Source of the DNA: Flavihumibacter solisilvae
GTDB lineage: Bacteria; Bacteroidota; Bacteroidia; Chitinophagales; Chitinophagaceae
Assembly (NCBI RefSeq): GCF_000814475.1
Contig: NZ_JSVC01000001.1
Span: 310,001 to 374,000, forward strand
Direction of reading: 5' to 3'
DNA: 64,000 bases
The notes beneath the pieces are model-generated. The model saw only the letters and a list, made by a program, of their open reading frames with translations, was not told where the DNA came from and searched no databases. A program made the position numbers and the translations under genes. Shown here one piece after another: positions 16,930 through 25,123 of this stretch; position 1 is the stretch's first letter; the number at the start of each line of letters is the position of its first letter.

Positions 16930-17412
16930 ATGATCAATAGTATAATCGCCATTCTCTGCCTGAGTTTTTCATTTGTCCAGCACCTTGATGAACCTGCACA
17001 GGACAAAAAAATCTTTACCCGCCTGCAAGTGCTGGAAGGATTATGGGTGCGGGCAGGAGGGGATGACGAATTATACGAGGAATGGGTAAAAGTTGACAAC
17101 AACCAGCTGCAGGGACGGGTGTTCCGCATCAATAATGGCGATACCGTCGTTTCAGAACAGGTTACCCTTTCCAGGAGGCAGCATCAGATTGTATTTGTCG
17201 CCTCGGTAGTCAACCAGAATAAACAGCAGCCAATTCCATTCTTCCTGATCTCTTCAAAGGAAAAGACCTTCGTGTTCCAAAACCCGACACACGATTTTCC
17301 GAAACGCGTTGTTTACAGGATAGCCACGCCTGATTCGATCCATGCCTGGATCGACGGCGGAACCGGCGAAACAGCCCGCCGGGTTGATTACCATTACAAG
17401 CGGGTGCGTTAG
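16930..17412 (+). CDS. DUF6265 family protein, probably exported
   Basis: Protein of 160 aa with an N-terminal hydrophobic stretch (INSIIAILCLSFSFV) that looks like a signal peptide without a lipobox. The remainder resembles the DUF6265 lipocalin-like beta-barrel family (LQVLEGLWVRAGG; FQNPTHDFPKRVVYRI). The NPTHDFP motif is typical. The ATG at 16930 comes 2 bp after the SRPBCC stop. Function is unknown. The gene converges with the DUF1579 gene: the stop codons are directly adjacent. Confidence 0.72.
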   Translation: MINSIIAILCLSFSFVQHLDEPAQDKKIFTRLQVLEGLWVRAGGDDELYEEWVKVDNNQLQGRVFRINNGDTVVSEQVTLSRRQHQIVFVASVVNQNKQQPIPFFLISSKEKTFVFQNPTHDFPKRVVYRIATPDSIHAWIDGGTGETARRVDYHYKRVR

Positions 17413-17994
17413 TTATTTGCGGGTAAACTTGATCTCCATCGTTTTGAATTCCTTTCCAGTCTGGTTGATATACATTTCCAGGATCTGGTTATTGTCATCG
17501 ACGTATTTGAAAACTTCACGGCATTTCATGTCCTTTCCTGTGAGCGGGTCTACAGACTTGCCTTCGAAATTTATGGTTTTGGTGGCAGGGTCGTACTTCC
17601 CTTCCATAGTCATGATACCAGTGCCCATATTGTCCATCCAGGTGGACACAAAAACCTTCTTCGCATTGTCATAGGCCAGGGTTCCGATCCCCTCCATGGG
17701 CATGCCCATAAAATCGCCGGTATAACGCTGTTCCTGGTAGCGGCCGCCCAGGATCATTTTGTTGACCATTTTGCCGGTGGATTTTGTGGGAGTTGCATTT
17801 GGATCCATCCAGCTGCTGATTTCGGCTGCCCATTCGCCCTCATCCTTTGCGAGCATTTTGTGGAATTCCCCGGGTGTCATGTAAGCCTGCCAGGCCTTCA
17901 TCATATCATCCTGTGAAACGGACTGGGCAGGTAGTTGGTTGGTAAGGAATAAAGTAAAAACGCAACCAACGATAATCATGGTTATTCGTTTCAT
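17413..17994 (-). CDS. DUF1579 family secreted protein
   Basis: Secreted protein of 193 aa with a signal peptide (residues 1-24, ending LPAQ) and a DUF1579 domain: a lipocalin-like fold predicted from GEWAAEISSWMDPNA and GRYQEQRYTGDFMGMPMEG. Function is unknown; members often appear in stress or polyketide contexts. It stands at the end of a minus-strand run after a DsbA-like gene (37 bp gap). Confidence 0.82.
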   Translation of the reverse strand: MKRITMIIVGCVFTLFLTNQLPAQSVSQDDMMKAWQAYMTPGEFHKMLAKDEGEWAAEISSWMDPNATPTKSTGKMVNKMILGGRYQEQRYTGDFMGMPMEGIGTLAYDNAKKVFVSTWMDNMGTGIMTMEGKYDPATKTINFEGKSVDPLTGKDMKCREVFKYVDDNNQILEMYINQTGKEFKTMEIKFTRK

Positions 17995-18031
17995 AAAAAG
18001 TATTTCCTTAAAGTTACGAAAACTGCGGGGG

Positions 18032-18685
18032 TCAGTTTTTGTTCAGGTCGGCCAGCACTGCTTCGATCCTTTGTACCAGGGACTCCTTGTCTGTGAAACC
18101 GCGCGAAAGCAGGAAAAACTTGGATTCGCTTACCTGCATCAGTACACTTGGGTAGCCGTTGACCTGCAATTGTTTGCAAAGCGAAAATTCGTAGTAAGCT
18201 TTTTCCTTGTACACATCACTCGCCAGCTTTTCATAAAACTGGTCTGCATCGATGCCATATTTTTCAAGCAGGTGCCGATAAGCTTCATTGTCACAAAGAT
18301 CACGACCTTCGAAATGAAGCGCATACTGCAGATCAGCAGCAAACTCCACCTGGCGGTCAGGGAAATATTCCTTAAAAACGCAAAGGGCAATTGCAGGCTT
18401 TTCTGAATTGGGATACCAGTCGCTTTCCTCCGGGTGGAAGATATGCCAGAGGTAATCTTCACCAAAGCGGATGCCTGTCATTTCCTCTACGGATTTATAG
18501 GCCTCGCTGATATAACCAGCCATTATACCGATGTGCCGCGGCTGGTCTGGCAGGATCATGCCGCCTGAAAGCACTTCAAATGCGATCCTGTCTGAATACA
18601 AATCACTGATTTCTTTGATAACGGGACTGAATCCGTAACACCATCCACAATATGCATCGTAACAGTAGAAAATAGTAGGCGACAT
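18032..18685 (-). CDS. DsbA-family (FrnE-like) thiol oxidoreductase
   Basis: Thioredoxin-fold protein (217 aa) with the active-site CGWC at residues 13-16 and a helical insertion typical of the DsbA group. The cis-proline loop is NGYPSVL. No signal peptide precedes the active site, so a cytoplasmic location is likely, as for FrnE/2-hydroxychromene isomerase-like members. The partner or substrate is unknown. It lies 15 bp downstream of the fatty-acid hydroxylase gene on the same strand. Confidence 0.85.
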   Translation of the reverse strand: MSPTIFYCYDAYCGWCYGFSPVIKEISDLYSDRIAFEVLSGGMILPDQPRHIGIMAGYISEAYKSVEEMTGIRFGEDYLWHIFHPEESDWYPNSEKPAIALCVFKEYFPDRQVEFAADLQYALHFEGRDLCDNEAYRHLLEKYGIDADQFYEKLASDVYKEKAYYEFSLCKQLQVNGYPSVLMQVSESKFFLLSRGFTDKESLVQRIEAVLADLNKN

Positions 18686-18700
18686 ACTGCAAATTAAGGC

Positions 18701-19453
18701 TCATTTCGATTTGACGCGCTCAAACCTTTCTTCGTAATCTTTCCTGATCGTTCCCATGATACGGTCCCAGAACAGGAAGTATAGTCCATAATTGCCATTA
18801 AAATACTGGTGGTGCTGGTTGTGATTGACTGACGTATTAATCCATTTTCCAATGCGATGCCTGCTGAACCATTTCGGATAAAGCTCATACCCGAGATGGC
18901 CATAAACATTATAAGCGATCATAAAGAGAAAAAAGAAGAACAGGTGAAGTCCGTGAATCGGCATCAGGAAGAGAAATACCGGAACAATCCCCGCTTCCAC
19001 AACAGCTTCAAGGGGATGAAATGAATAGGCTGCCCACGGTGACGGATTGGTGGACCTGTGATGCACGAGATGAAACCACCTGAACAATTTCGGATGATGC
19101 ATCAGTCGGTGGGTCCAGTAGAAATAAGTATCATGCAACACAAGCATAACCGGGAATGCCGCGAAAAAATAGATCCAGCCATGTTCTGCGATATTGGTGT
19201 AGAACCTGGTGTACGGGCGAACGTCCGGGTTGCGGATCAACAGGAAGGGTACCAGGGCAAAAATGGCAATGGTAATTGTGGAATAACCTATTTCGCGGGT
19301 ATAATCTGACCGGGAAGGATAGCGCTGCTGGATCTTTTTCGGCGCCACTTTTTTCCTGAGTAATACATAGCCCAGCAGGAACGCGATTCCTGCCAGCACA
19401 AAGTATCGTCCGCCGATCAGCCGGGCAACTTCAAAATAAGCTTCCCAGGTCAT
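18701..19453 (-). CDS. Sterol desaturase / fatty acid hydroxylase family protein
   Basis: Membrane-bound di-iron oxygenase (250 aa). The eight-histidine pattern is complete: HDTYFYWTHRLMHH, then WFHLVHHRS, and HNQHHQYFNGNYG near the C-terminus. Four hydrophobic segments anchor it. The family hydroxylates or desaturates lipids such as sterols, fatty acids and carotenoids; the substrate cannot be told. It lies between a YdeI-like gene (2 bp upstream) and a DsbA gene. Confidence 0.87.
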   Translation of the reverse strand: MTWEAYFEVARLIGGRYFVLAGIAFLLGYVLLRKKVAPKKIQQRYPSRSDYTREIGYSTITIAIFALVPFLLIRNPDVRPYTRFYTNIAEHGWIYFFAAFPVMLVLHDTYFYWTHRLMHHPKLFRWFHLVHHRSTNPSPWAAYSFHPLEAVVEAGIVPVFLFLMPIHGLHLFFFFLFMIAYNVYGHLGYELYPKWFSRHRIGKWINTSVNHNQHHQYFNGNYGLYFLFWDRIMGTIRKDYEERFERVKSK

Positions 19454-19455
19454 GC

Positions 19456-20067
19456 CTAAGATTGTTTTACAAATTTCCAGTTACGTGACTTCCCTTCCCC
19501 GAGCCACTCAATTGTCTGTATCAATCGCTTTTCCCTTGTGGGCTCGGTTTTAGCTTCCGCTATCCATTCCACATATTCCTTTTTATGGCTGTAGCTGAAG
19601 GCTTCAAATGTTTCACGGGCCTTACGGTTTTTCTTCAGGGCCGAAAGTAGTTCTTCGGGGATTTCCAGCTCTTTCTTTTCAGCAGCCGGTTTCTTTGCGA
19701 CTTTTATCCCTTTATCATTCAGCTCCATTGCCTCTTTAATGAAAGCAACCAGTTTTTTATCCTGTGGCAAGTCCTTTAATGAAGTTATGCGACCCAGGTG
19801 TCCCATTGATGTTTCCGATGCGGCATTGTCCATCAGCATCGGGTCCTTCATCAGCGACGCTTTCCAGAACCCCATTACGCAATGGCCTTTGAACGCAGCC
19901 ATGCTGCACATCATTTCACCCTTATAGTCGAAATGCGGCATGCTCCATTTCAATGTCTCAGTTACCTCGGGACATGCCTTATGCACTATCATGCGGATGT
20001 GCTCCAGGATTGGCTTTGCGAAATCAGCAGCTTTCGCAATGTAAGCGTCGATTCGGGGATCTTTCAC
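19456..20067 (-). CDS. YdeI/OmdA family protein (DUF1801 domain)
   Basis: Cytoplasmic protein (203 aa) of two parts: an N-terminal DUF1801 domain (CPEVTETLKWSMPHFDYKG) and a C-terminal OmdA/YdeI helical part (LKKNRKARETFEAFSYSHKK and WIAEAKTEPTREKRL). The family is named for E. coli/B. subtilis proteins linked to polymyxin or acid stress, with no clear biochemical role. The predicted start is a GTG at 20067. It is 10 bp after polA and 2 bp before the hydroxylase gene. Confidence 0.8.
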   Translation of the reverse strand: MKDPRIDAYIAKAADFAKPILEHIRMIVHKACPEVTETLKWSMPHFDYKGEMMCSMAAFKGHCVMGFWKASLMKDPMLMDNAASETSMGHLGRITSLKDLPQDKKLVAFIKEAMELNDKGIKVAKKPAAEKKELEIPEELLSALKKNRKARETFEAFSYSHKKEYVEWIAEAKTEPTREKRLIQTIEWLGEGKSRNWKFVKQS

Positions 20068-20077
20068 TATTAAAATT

Positions 20078-22912
20078 TTAGTGTGCTTCGAGCCAGTTCA
20101 GGCCTTGTCCCACCTCTGCAATTACCGGTACGTTGTTGGGTAACGGTAGCGCGTTCTGCATGCTTTCGATGATCAGCGGTTTCAGGATCTCCACTTCCTC
20201 GTTGACTGCGTCAAAAAGCAATTCGTCATGCACCTGCAGGATCATCCGGCTTTTCAGCTTTTCTTTTTTCATTACCTCGTGCATTGCTGTCATTGCCAGT
20301 TTGATCATGTCAGCTGCCGTTCCCTGGATAGGAGAGTTGATGGCGTTCCTTTCCGCAAACCCGCGAACGGTAAAGTTGGACGAGTTAATGTCACGCAGCC
20401 AGCGTTTTCTTCCCATCAGGGTCTGCACATAACCATGTTCTTTGGCAAATGAAACCGTATCATCCATATAACGGGTTATGCCGTTGAATTCCTTTTTATA
20501 GTTGTCAATGATCTGCTTCGCTTCGGTTCTGCTGATTCCCAGGTTGTCTGCCAGTCCAAATGCCCCCTGTCCGTAGATGATCCCAAAGTTCACGCTTTTC
20601 GCCTTTCTGCGCTGGTCTTTTGTTACCTCTGATTCCTCAATTCCATATACCTGTGCAGCCGTTGCAGTATGGATGTCTTTGCCAAGACGAAACGCCTCGC
20701 ACATTTTTTCATCACTGCTGATCGCAGCAACAATCCGCAGTTCGATCTGCGAGTAATCTGCAGACAGGATCGTATGGTTTTGATCGCGTGGAACAAATGC
20801 CTTCCGGATCTCCCTTCCCCGCTCTGTTCTTACGGGAATGTTCTGCAGGTTAGGATTGTTGCTCGATAAACGGCCCGTTACCGCAACTGCCTGTGCATAG
20901 GAGGTGTGCACGCGACCGGTTTTTCGGTTGATCATCAACGGGAGTGCATCGACATAAGTTGATTTAAGTTTTGTGAGCTCACGGTAAGCCAGGATATCAT
21001 CTACGATCGGGTTTTGCATCGCCAGCTTGGCAAGTACATCTTCACCGGTTGCGTACTGTCCGGTCTTGGTCTTTTTCGCTTTTGGATCAAGTTTTAGTTT
21101 CTCAAACAGTACTTCACCTAATTGTTTTGGTGAAGACAGGTTGAATCTTACACCGGCATGTTCATATACACGTTCTTCGGCAGCCTTTGCATCACGTTCC
21201 AGTTCTTTTGAATAGTCGAGTAGAAAATTCGTATCCACCTTTACTCCTTCGAACTCCATATCGGTGAGAACCTTCACCAGTGGATTCTCCACTTTTTCAA
21301 AGACCTTCTGCACGTTTAGGTTTTTCAGCTGGGGCGTGAATGAGTGTTTCAGCTGCAGGGTTATGTCAGCATCTTCAGCCGCGTACTCCTTCACTTTTTC
21401 CACTTCCACATCGCGCATGTTTCCCTGGTTCTTGCCTTTCTTGCCAATGAGATCTTCAATGGGCACAGGCTCATACCCGAGATATTTTGCACTCAGCAGA
21501 TCCATGCTGCGTTTCCCATCCGGTTCAATAACATAATGCGCAAGCATTGTATCGAAAAGGTTCCCGGCAAGTTCAACGCCATACCATTTCAGGATGAGCA
21601 GGTCATACTTGACGTTCTGACCAATCCAGGTTTTGGACTTGTCGGCGAAAAGCGGTCCCAGTTGGGTGAGGATCTTCCTGGTGGCGTCCTGGTCAGGGGG
21701 CGTGGGAATGAAATAGCCCTCATGCGGAGCAACGGAAAAACTAAGTCCTACCAGCTCAGCATCATTTGCATCGATACTGGTGGTTTCCGTGTCGAAGCTG
21801 ATCTCTTCAAACGGTTCAAGCTTTTTCATGAGGGCGGCAATGGCATCTTCACCCTGCACCAGCTCGTACCTGTGTGGCGTATTGTTAATGTTGCGATCCA
21901 CTGTTATAACGGCCTCGGAAACTGCTTCCTCGGGGCTGAAGCCATTCCCGGATTTTACCGGGAGAGTAGTATCAGTTACATTTCCAAAGAGATCAGTCTG
22001 CACACCTTTTGGTGCCTGTTGTGCACCGGGGGTCAGGATCTCTTCGCCAAGGATCCGTTTAGCGGCGGTACGGAATTCCAGCTCCGTAAATACATCCCTC
22101 AGCGCATCACGGTTCCAGTCCTTGAGCCTGAAGTCCTCCTCGTGAAATTCAACCGGCACATTTGTGATGATGGTAGCGAGTTTTTTCGACATGATCGCGG
22201 ATTCCTTTCCTCTCCTGATCTTTTCTCCCAGTGCGCCTTTGATCCCATCGGCGCTGGCGATCACATTTTCGAGCGTTCCATATTCTGCAAGCAGCTTGGC
22301 TGCAGTTTTTTCTCCCACTCCCTCTATGCCTGGAATGTTGTCCACGGCATCACCCATCAGGCCCAGGATATCAATCACCTGTTCTACTGATTTGATATTC
22401 CATTTGCTGCACACTTCTTCAGGTCCCATGATCTCAATATCGCCTCCCTGGTAGCCTGGCTTGTAAATGCGGATCCTGTCTGAAACGAGCTGGCCATAGT
22501 CCTTGTCAGGAGTGACCATGAACACATCATATCCGGCAGCTGCGGCTTGTTTGCTCAGGGTGCCCACTACATCATCTGCTTCATACCCGTCAATTTCAAC
22601 CACGGGGATGTTGAACCCGCGGATAATACGTTTGATATCCGGTATTGCGATCAGCAGGTCCTCAGGCGCTTCCTGGCGGTTGGCTTTATAATCGGAGAAA
22701 TCGGTATGTCTCTCAGTAGGAGCCTGTGTATCGAAGCACACTGCCATATGGGTGGGCTTTCGGTTATTGATCAGTTCCAGCAGGGCGTTTGTGAACCCGA
22801 ACTGCGCGTTCGTGTTCTTTCCCTGCGAAGTGATACGGGGGCTGCGGATAAGAGCATAATAAGCCCGGAAGATCAGGGCCATGGCATCGAGTAGAAAGAG
22901 GCGTTTGTCCAT
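20078..22912 (-). CDS. polA: DNA polymerase I
   Basis: Replication and repair polymerase (944 aa) with all three activities. Residues 1-300 form the 5'-3' FEN nuclease (DAMALIFRAYYAL; GYEADDVVGTLS; GLMGDAVDNIPGIEGVGEKTA in parts). A proofreading domain follows with intact FDTETTS and a YAAEDADIT motif, so 3'-5' exonuclease is likely active, unlike in many Gram-positive homologues. The polymerase domain has DYSQIELR (motif A), RRKAKSVNFGIIYGQG (motif B) and QVHDELLF (motif C). The ATG at 22912 gives the standard MDKRLFLLDAM start; a TATTTTTG -7 box lies just upstream. Confidence 0.97.
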   Translation of the reverse strand: MDKRLFLLDAMALIFRAYYALIRSPRITSQGKNTNAQFGFTNALLELINNRKPTHMAVCFDTQAPTERHTDFSDYKANRQEAPEDLLIAIPDIKRIIRGFNIPVVEIDGYEADDVVGTLSKQAAAAGYDVFMVTPDKDYGQLVSDRIRIYKPGYQGGDIEIMGPEEVCSKWNIKSVEQVIDILGLMGDAVDNIPGIEGVGEKTAAKLLAEYGTLENVIASADGIKGALGEKIRRGKESAIMSKKLATIITNVPVEFHEEDFRLKDWNRDALRDVFTELEFRTAAKRILGEEILTPGAQQAPKGVQTDLFGNVTDTTLPVKSGNGFSPEEAVSEAVITVDRNINNTPHRYELVQGEDAIAALMKKLEPFEEISFDTETTSIDANDAELVGLSFSVAPHEGYFIPTPPDQDATRKILTQLGPLFADKSKTWIGQNVKYDLLILKWYGVELAGNLFDTMLAHYVIEPDGKRSMDLLSAKYLGYEPVPIEDLIGKKGKNQGNMRDVEVEKVKEYAAEDADITLQLKHSFTPQLKNLNVQKVFEKVENPLVKVLTDMEFEGVKVDTNFLLDYSKELERDAKAAEERVYEHAGVRFNLSSPKQLGEVLFEKLKLDPKAKKTKTGQYATGEDVLAKLAMQNPIVDDILAYRELTKLKSTYVDALPLMINRKTGRVHTSYAQAVAVTGRLSSNNPNLQNIPVRTERGREIRKAFVPRDQNHTILSADYSQIELRIVAAISSDEKMCEAFRLGKDIHTATAAQVYGIEESEVTKDQRRKAKSVNFGIIYGQGAFGLADNLGISRTEAKQIIDNYKKEFNGITRYMDDTVSFAKEHGYVQTLMGRKRWLRDINSSNFTVRGFAERNAINSPIQGTAADMIKLAMTAMHEVMKKEKLKSRMILQVHDELLFDAVNEEVEILKPLIIESMQNALPLPNNVPVIAEVGQGLNWLEAH

Positions 22913-22916
22913 GGAA

Positions 22917-22924
22917 CAAAAATA
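22917..22924 (-). promoter_or_regulatory. Putative -7 box of the polA promoter
   Basis: The minus strand reads TATTTTTG (TAnnTTTG) with 4 nt to the polA ATG, implying a leaderless or nearly leaderless transcript. No convincing -33 TTG. Confidence 0.45.
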
Positions 22925-22955
22925 GGTTAGTTTGAGGTATACATTTTCCCGTGAT

Positions 22956-24038
22956 ATGAACAGACTTTTCCTGCCGCTGTTGCTGGTCACCGGCTGGCAA
23001 TTACAGGCGCAACAAATCCCGTTTGACCGTTTCCATAAACCTGCTGAAAACCCGATCCTGCGGGCGGATTCTGCGTACCATTTTTACTGTCCTGTGCAAA
23101 AAAAGGAAGTGAAGTGGCAACGCGCTGATGTTTTCAACCCCGCTTCGATCGTGCGCGACAACAAGGTATATATGTTATACCGTTGTGAAGACAATCCAGC
23201 CGCTATACTCGGCGAAAGAACTTCGAGGATCGGTCTCGCGGTTAGTGACGACGGACTTCACTTTACCAAGTTCCCCGAGCCGGTCCTCTATCCGGAGCCG
23301 GGACCATTTCTTAAATATGATTACCCCGGAGGCTGTGAGGATCCACGGTTAGCTGTAACCGAAGATGGTCTTTACGTGATGACTTACACAAGCTGGAACC
23401 GGGATAAAGCCAGATTGTCAGTTGCTTTTTCGAAAGATCTGAAAAAGTGGGAGAAGAAAGGGCCGGCCTTCCTGCGTGCACACAATGGAAAATTTGCAAA
23501 CGACTGGTCGAAGTCAGGTTCGATTGTTACGAAGGGCACAGGGAATGACCAGGCAATTGCGAAGATCAACGGAAAGTATTGGATGTACTGGGGTGAATTG
23601 TTCGTGAACCTTGCCTGGTCTGAAAACCTGTATGACTGGTATCCTTTACTGAATGATGATGGCTCGTTGTTGCAGGTGATAGCGCCAAGGAAAGGCATGT
23701 TTGACAGTCATCTTACAGAATGTGGTCCGCCTGCATTACTTACTGACGAAGGCGTAACGCTTATTTATAATGGCAGGAATGCAGAAGATGACAAGGCTGA
23801 TCCACTATTAGCGAAAGGCACGTATACCGTGGGTCGTGTAGTATTTGACAGGAACGACCTGAAGAAAGTTATTCATCGTTCCGACACTTATTTCCTGAAG
23901 CCAGACCTGCCTCATGAAGTAACAGGACAGTATAAAAGCGGGACAACTTTTGCCGAGTCAATAAATTATTTTAAAGGGAAATGGTTTCTTTATTATGGCA
24001 CAGCAGACTCATTTGTAGGCGTCGCAATCGCAGAATAG
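22956..24038 (+). CDS. GH130-family glycoside phosphorylase/hydrolase, secreted
   Basis: Five-bladed beta-propeller enzyme (360 aa) of family GH130, which acts on beta-mannosides by phosphorolysis or, in some branches, hydrolysis. A signal peptide is present (MNRLFLPLLLVTGWQLQAQ). The GH130 signature GGCEDPRLAV lies near residue 128, and VFNPASIVRDNKVYMLYR near 58. Because it is exported, where free phosphate is less available, a mannosidase is perhaps more likely than a phosphorylase; this is inference. It is divergent from polA and does not sit in a classical polysaccharide utilisation locus. Confidence 0.82.
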   Translation: MNRLFLPLLLVTGWQLQAQQIPFDRFHKPAENPILRADSAYHFYCPVQKKEVKWQRADVFNPASIVRDNKVYMLYRCEDNPAAILGERTSRIGLAVSDDGLHFTKFPEPVLYPEPGPFLKYDYPGGCEDPRLAVTEDGLYVMTYTSWNRDKARLSVAFSKDLKKWEKKGPAFLRAHNGKFANDWSKSGSIVTKGTGNDQAIAKINGKYWMYWGELFVNLAWSENLYDWYPLLNDDGSLLQVIAPRKGMFDSHLTECGPPALLTDEGVTLIYNGRNAEDDKADPLLAKGTYTVGRVVFDRNDLKKVIHRSDTYFLKPDLPHEVTGQYKSGTTFAESINYFKGKWFLYYGTADSFVGVAIAE

Positions 24039-24212
24039 GCCTGAATTTGGCCAGATTGGGGTTGAATTTACTCATGCCGGAGAGTTGCAAAATCTGGTCC
24101 ATGCCCCCGCCAAAATTTTCGTCTTTAACGTTAACATTTTCAATGCAGAATACTGGCATAATGATTGGAATATGATCACATAACAATTCATTTATCAAGT
24201 AAAATAACGTTT

Positions 24213-24530
24213 ATGAAAAAGATGAAATTAGCTACTCTGGCCCTCGGGGTTTTTACTGCAGGTTTATTCGCTTTTAAAGGATTACAAACTGGATCAATAA
24301 AGGGTACAGTTAGTCCTGCTGATGCTGCAACACAAGCATGGGCACTGTCTTCATCCGATACATTAAAAGCAGCCGTTCAGAACGGTGCATTTGAAATTTC
24401 GAATGTGAAGCCCGGTGATTACCGACTGATCATCGAAGCAAAGCCACCGTATAAGAACCAGGCTAAAGATGCAGTTAGCGTGAAGGATGGTCAGCCGACA
24501 GATGTAGGTGAAATCAAGCTTGAGCAATAA
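24213..24530 (+). CDS. Small secreted protein with carboxypeptidase-regulatory-like fold
   Basis: Exported protein of 105 aa: signal peptide (MKKMKLATLALGVFTAGLFA) then a single beta-sandwich like those of the carboxypeptidase regulatory domain: GSIKGTVSPADAATQAWALS, then GAFEISNVKPGDYRLIIEA and a final DVGEIKLEQ strand. It probably acts as a free extracytoplasmic domain; function unknown. A clean rho-independent terminator follows 20 nt after its stop. Confidence 0.72.
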   Translation: MKKMKLATLALGVFTAGLFAFKGLQTGSIKGTVSPADAATQAWALSSSDTLKAAVQNGAFEISNVKPGDYRLIIEAKPPYKNQAKDAVSVKDGQPTDVGEIKLEQ

Positions 24531-24550
24531 GCATCTTACTTGCTTGAACG

Positions 24551-24582
24551 ATAGCAGCATTTAGCAATGCTGCTATTTTTTT
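24551..24582 (+). terminator. Rho-independent terminator
   Basis: Perfect 10-bp stem ATAGCAGCAT / ATGCTGCTAT with a 6-nt loop TTAGCA and a run of seven T. It ends the transcript of the small secreted protein. Confidence 0.9.
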
Positions 24583-24593
24583 GCCCATGGCTA

Positions 24594-24736
24594 TGAAGCT
24601 TTGAAAGAGCTTTGAAAGAGCCGTCTATAAGTATAAAACAAGTATAAAAACAGTATGCAGGAAGCTTCCCGGAAGCATCCGCGAAGCATGTTTGAAGCAT
24701 GTTTGAAGCTTCCCGAAAGCTAGCCGGAAGCTGCAG
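24594..24736. repeat. Thirteen-unit tandem array with an exact 11-bp period
   Basis: Starting at 24594, the sequence divides without any indel into thirteen 11-mers. AG occupies positions 4-5 in all thirteen, and AGC occurs in ten; GAAGC is the core of eight units. Examples: TGAAGCTTTGA, GGAAGCTTCCC, GGAAGCATCCG, CGAAGCATGTT, TGAAGCATGTT, TGAAGCTTCCC, GGAAGCTGCAG. Units 4-6 are an AT-rich variant (ATAAGTATAAA and similar). The period is not a multiple of three, so it is not a coding repeat. It begins 12 nt past a strong terminator. Function unknown. Confidence 0.85.
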
Positions 24737-24740
24737 AAAT

Positions 24741-24899
24741 GCATAAACGGTTTTGATTTACAGCGGACGCCTGTATGAACGACAGGTTTTGAAGACTTTT
24801 TTTGTCTAAAGATTGAGTTTTTACACGTAGCAGCTGCATGAACGGTAAAAATTTCAAGCGAATCTGTGCATGAACAGCAACTTTTGATGAGGCCGGAAG
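24741..24899. repeat. Degenerate ~32-bp direct repeats
   Basis: The motif GCATGAAC or a near variant occurs at 24741 (GCATAAAC), 24773 (GTATGAAC), 24836 and 24868, that is at spacings of 32, 63 and 32 bp; the 63-bp gap holds a much weaker copy near 24804. After each a T-rich stretch such as GGTTTTGA or CTTTTGATGA follows. It directly continues the 11-bp array. No protein-coding sense found. Confidence 0.55.
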
Positions 24900-25123
24900 C
24901 CAAGAATCCGGGTATTTTGACTTGTTTCACCAGGCTCAAAGGTCTTTGGCCGGGCAGGAGAGAAGGACCAAAAATGATACCAAACAGGGATCTATAGCCG
25001 ATATTCCATTTTTTAGCTTTTGTTGTGAAAAACAGGGAAAGCTAATCAGAATAGCCAGCATACCCGGAATTGGCTTATATTTCATTGGAAATAAATTACC
25101 GCAAAACCAACACTTTCATTGTT
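24900..25123. other. Remainder of the intergenic region before the TIM-barrel gene
   Basis: The gap between the terminator and the next gene totals about 540 bp. Beyond the repeats I see no ORF with family features, no tRNA and no clear -33/-7 promoter pair; short open frames here have no coding look. Confidence 0.5.

Noticed and set aside
21344-22390. 348-aa open frame on the plus strand
   Set aside because: Lies fully inside polA on the other strand, in sequence coding for conserved polymerase and nuclease motifs.
24594-24736. CRISPR array
   Set aside because: The units are only 11 bp and adjacent, with no spacers and no cas genes nearby.
24625-24939. 104-aa minus-strand open frame across the repeats
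   Set aside because: The open frame is a by-product of the 11-bp and 32-bp repeats; their periods are not multiples of three and no protein family is visible.
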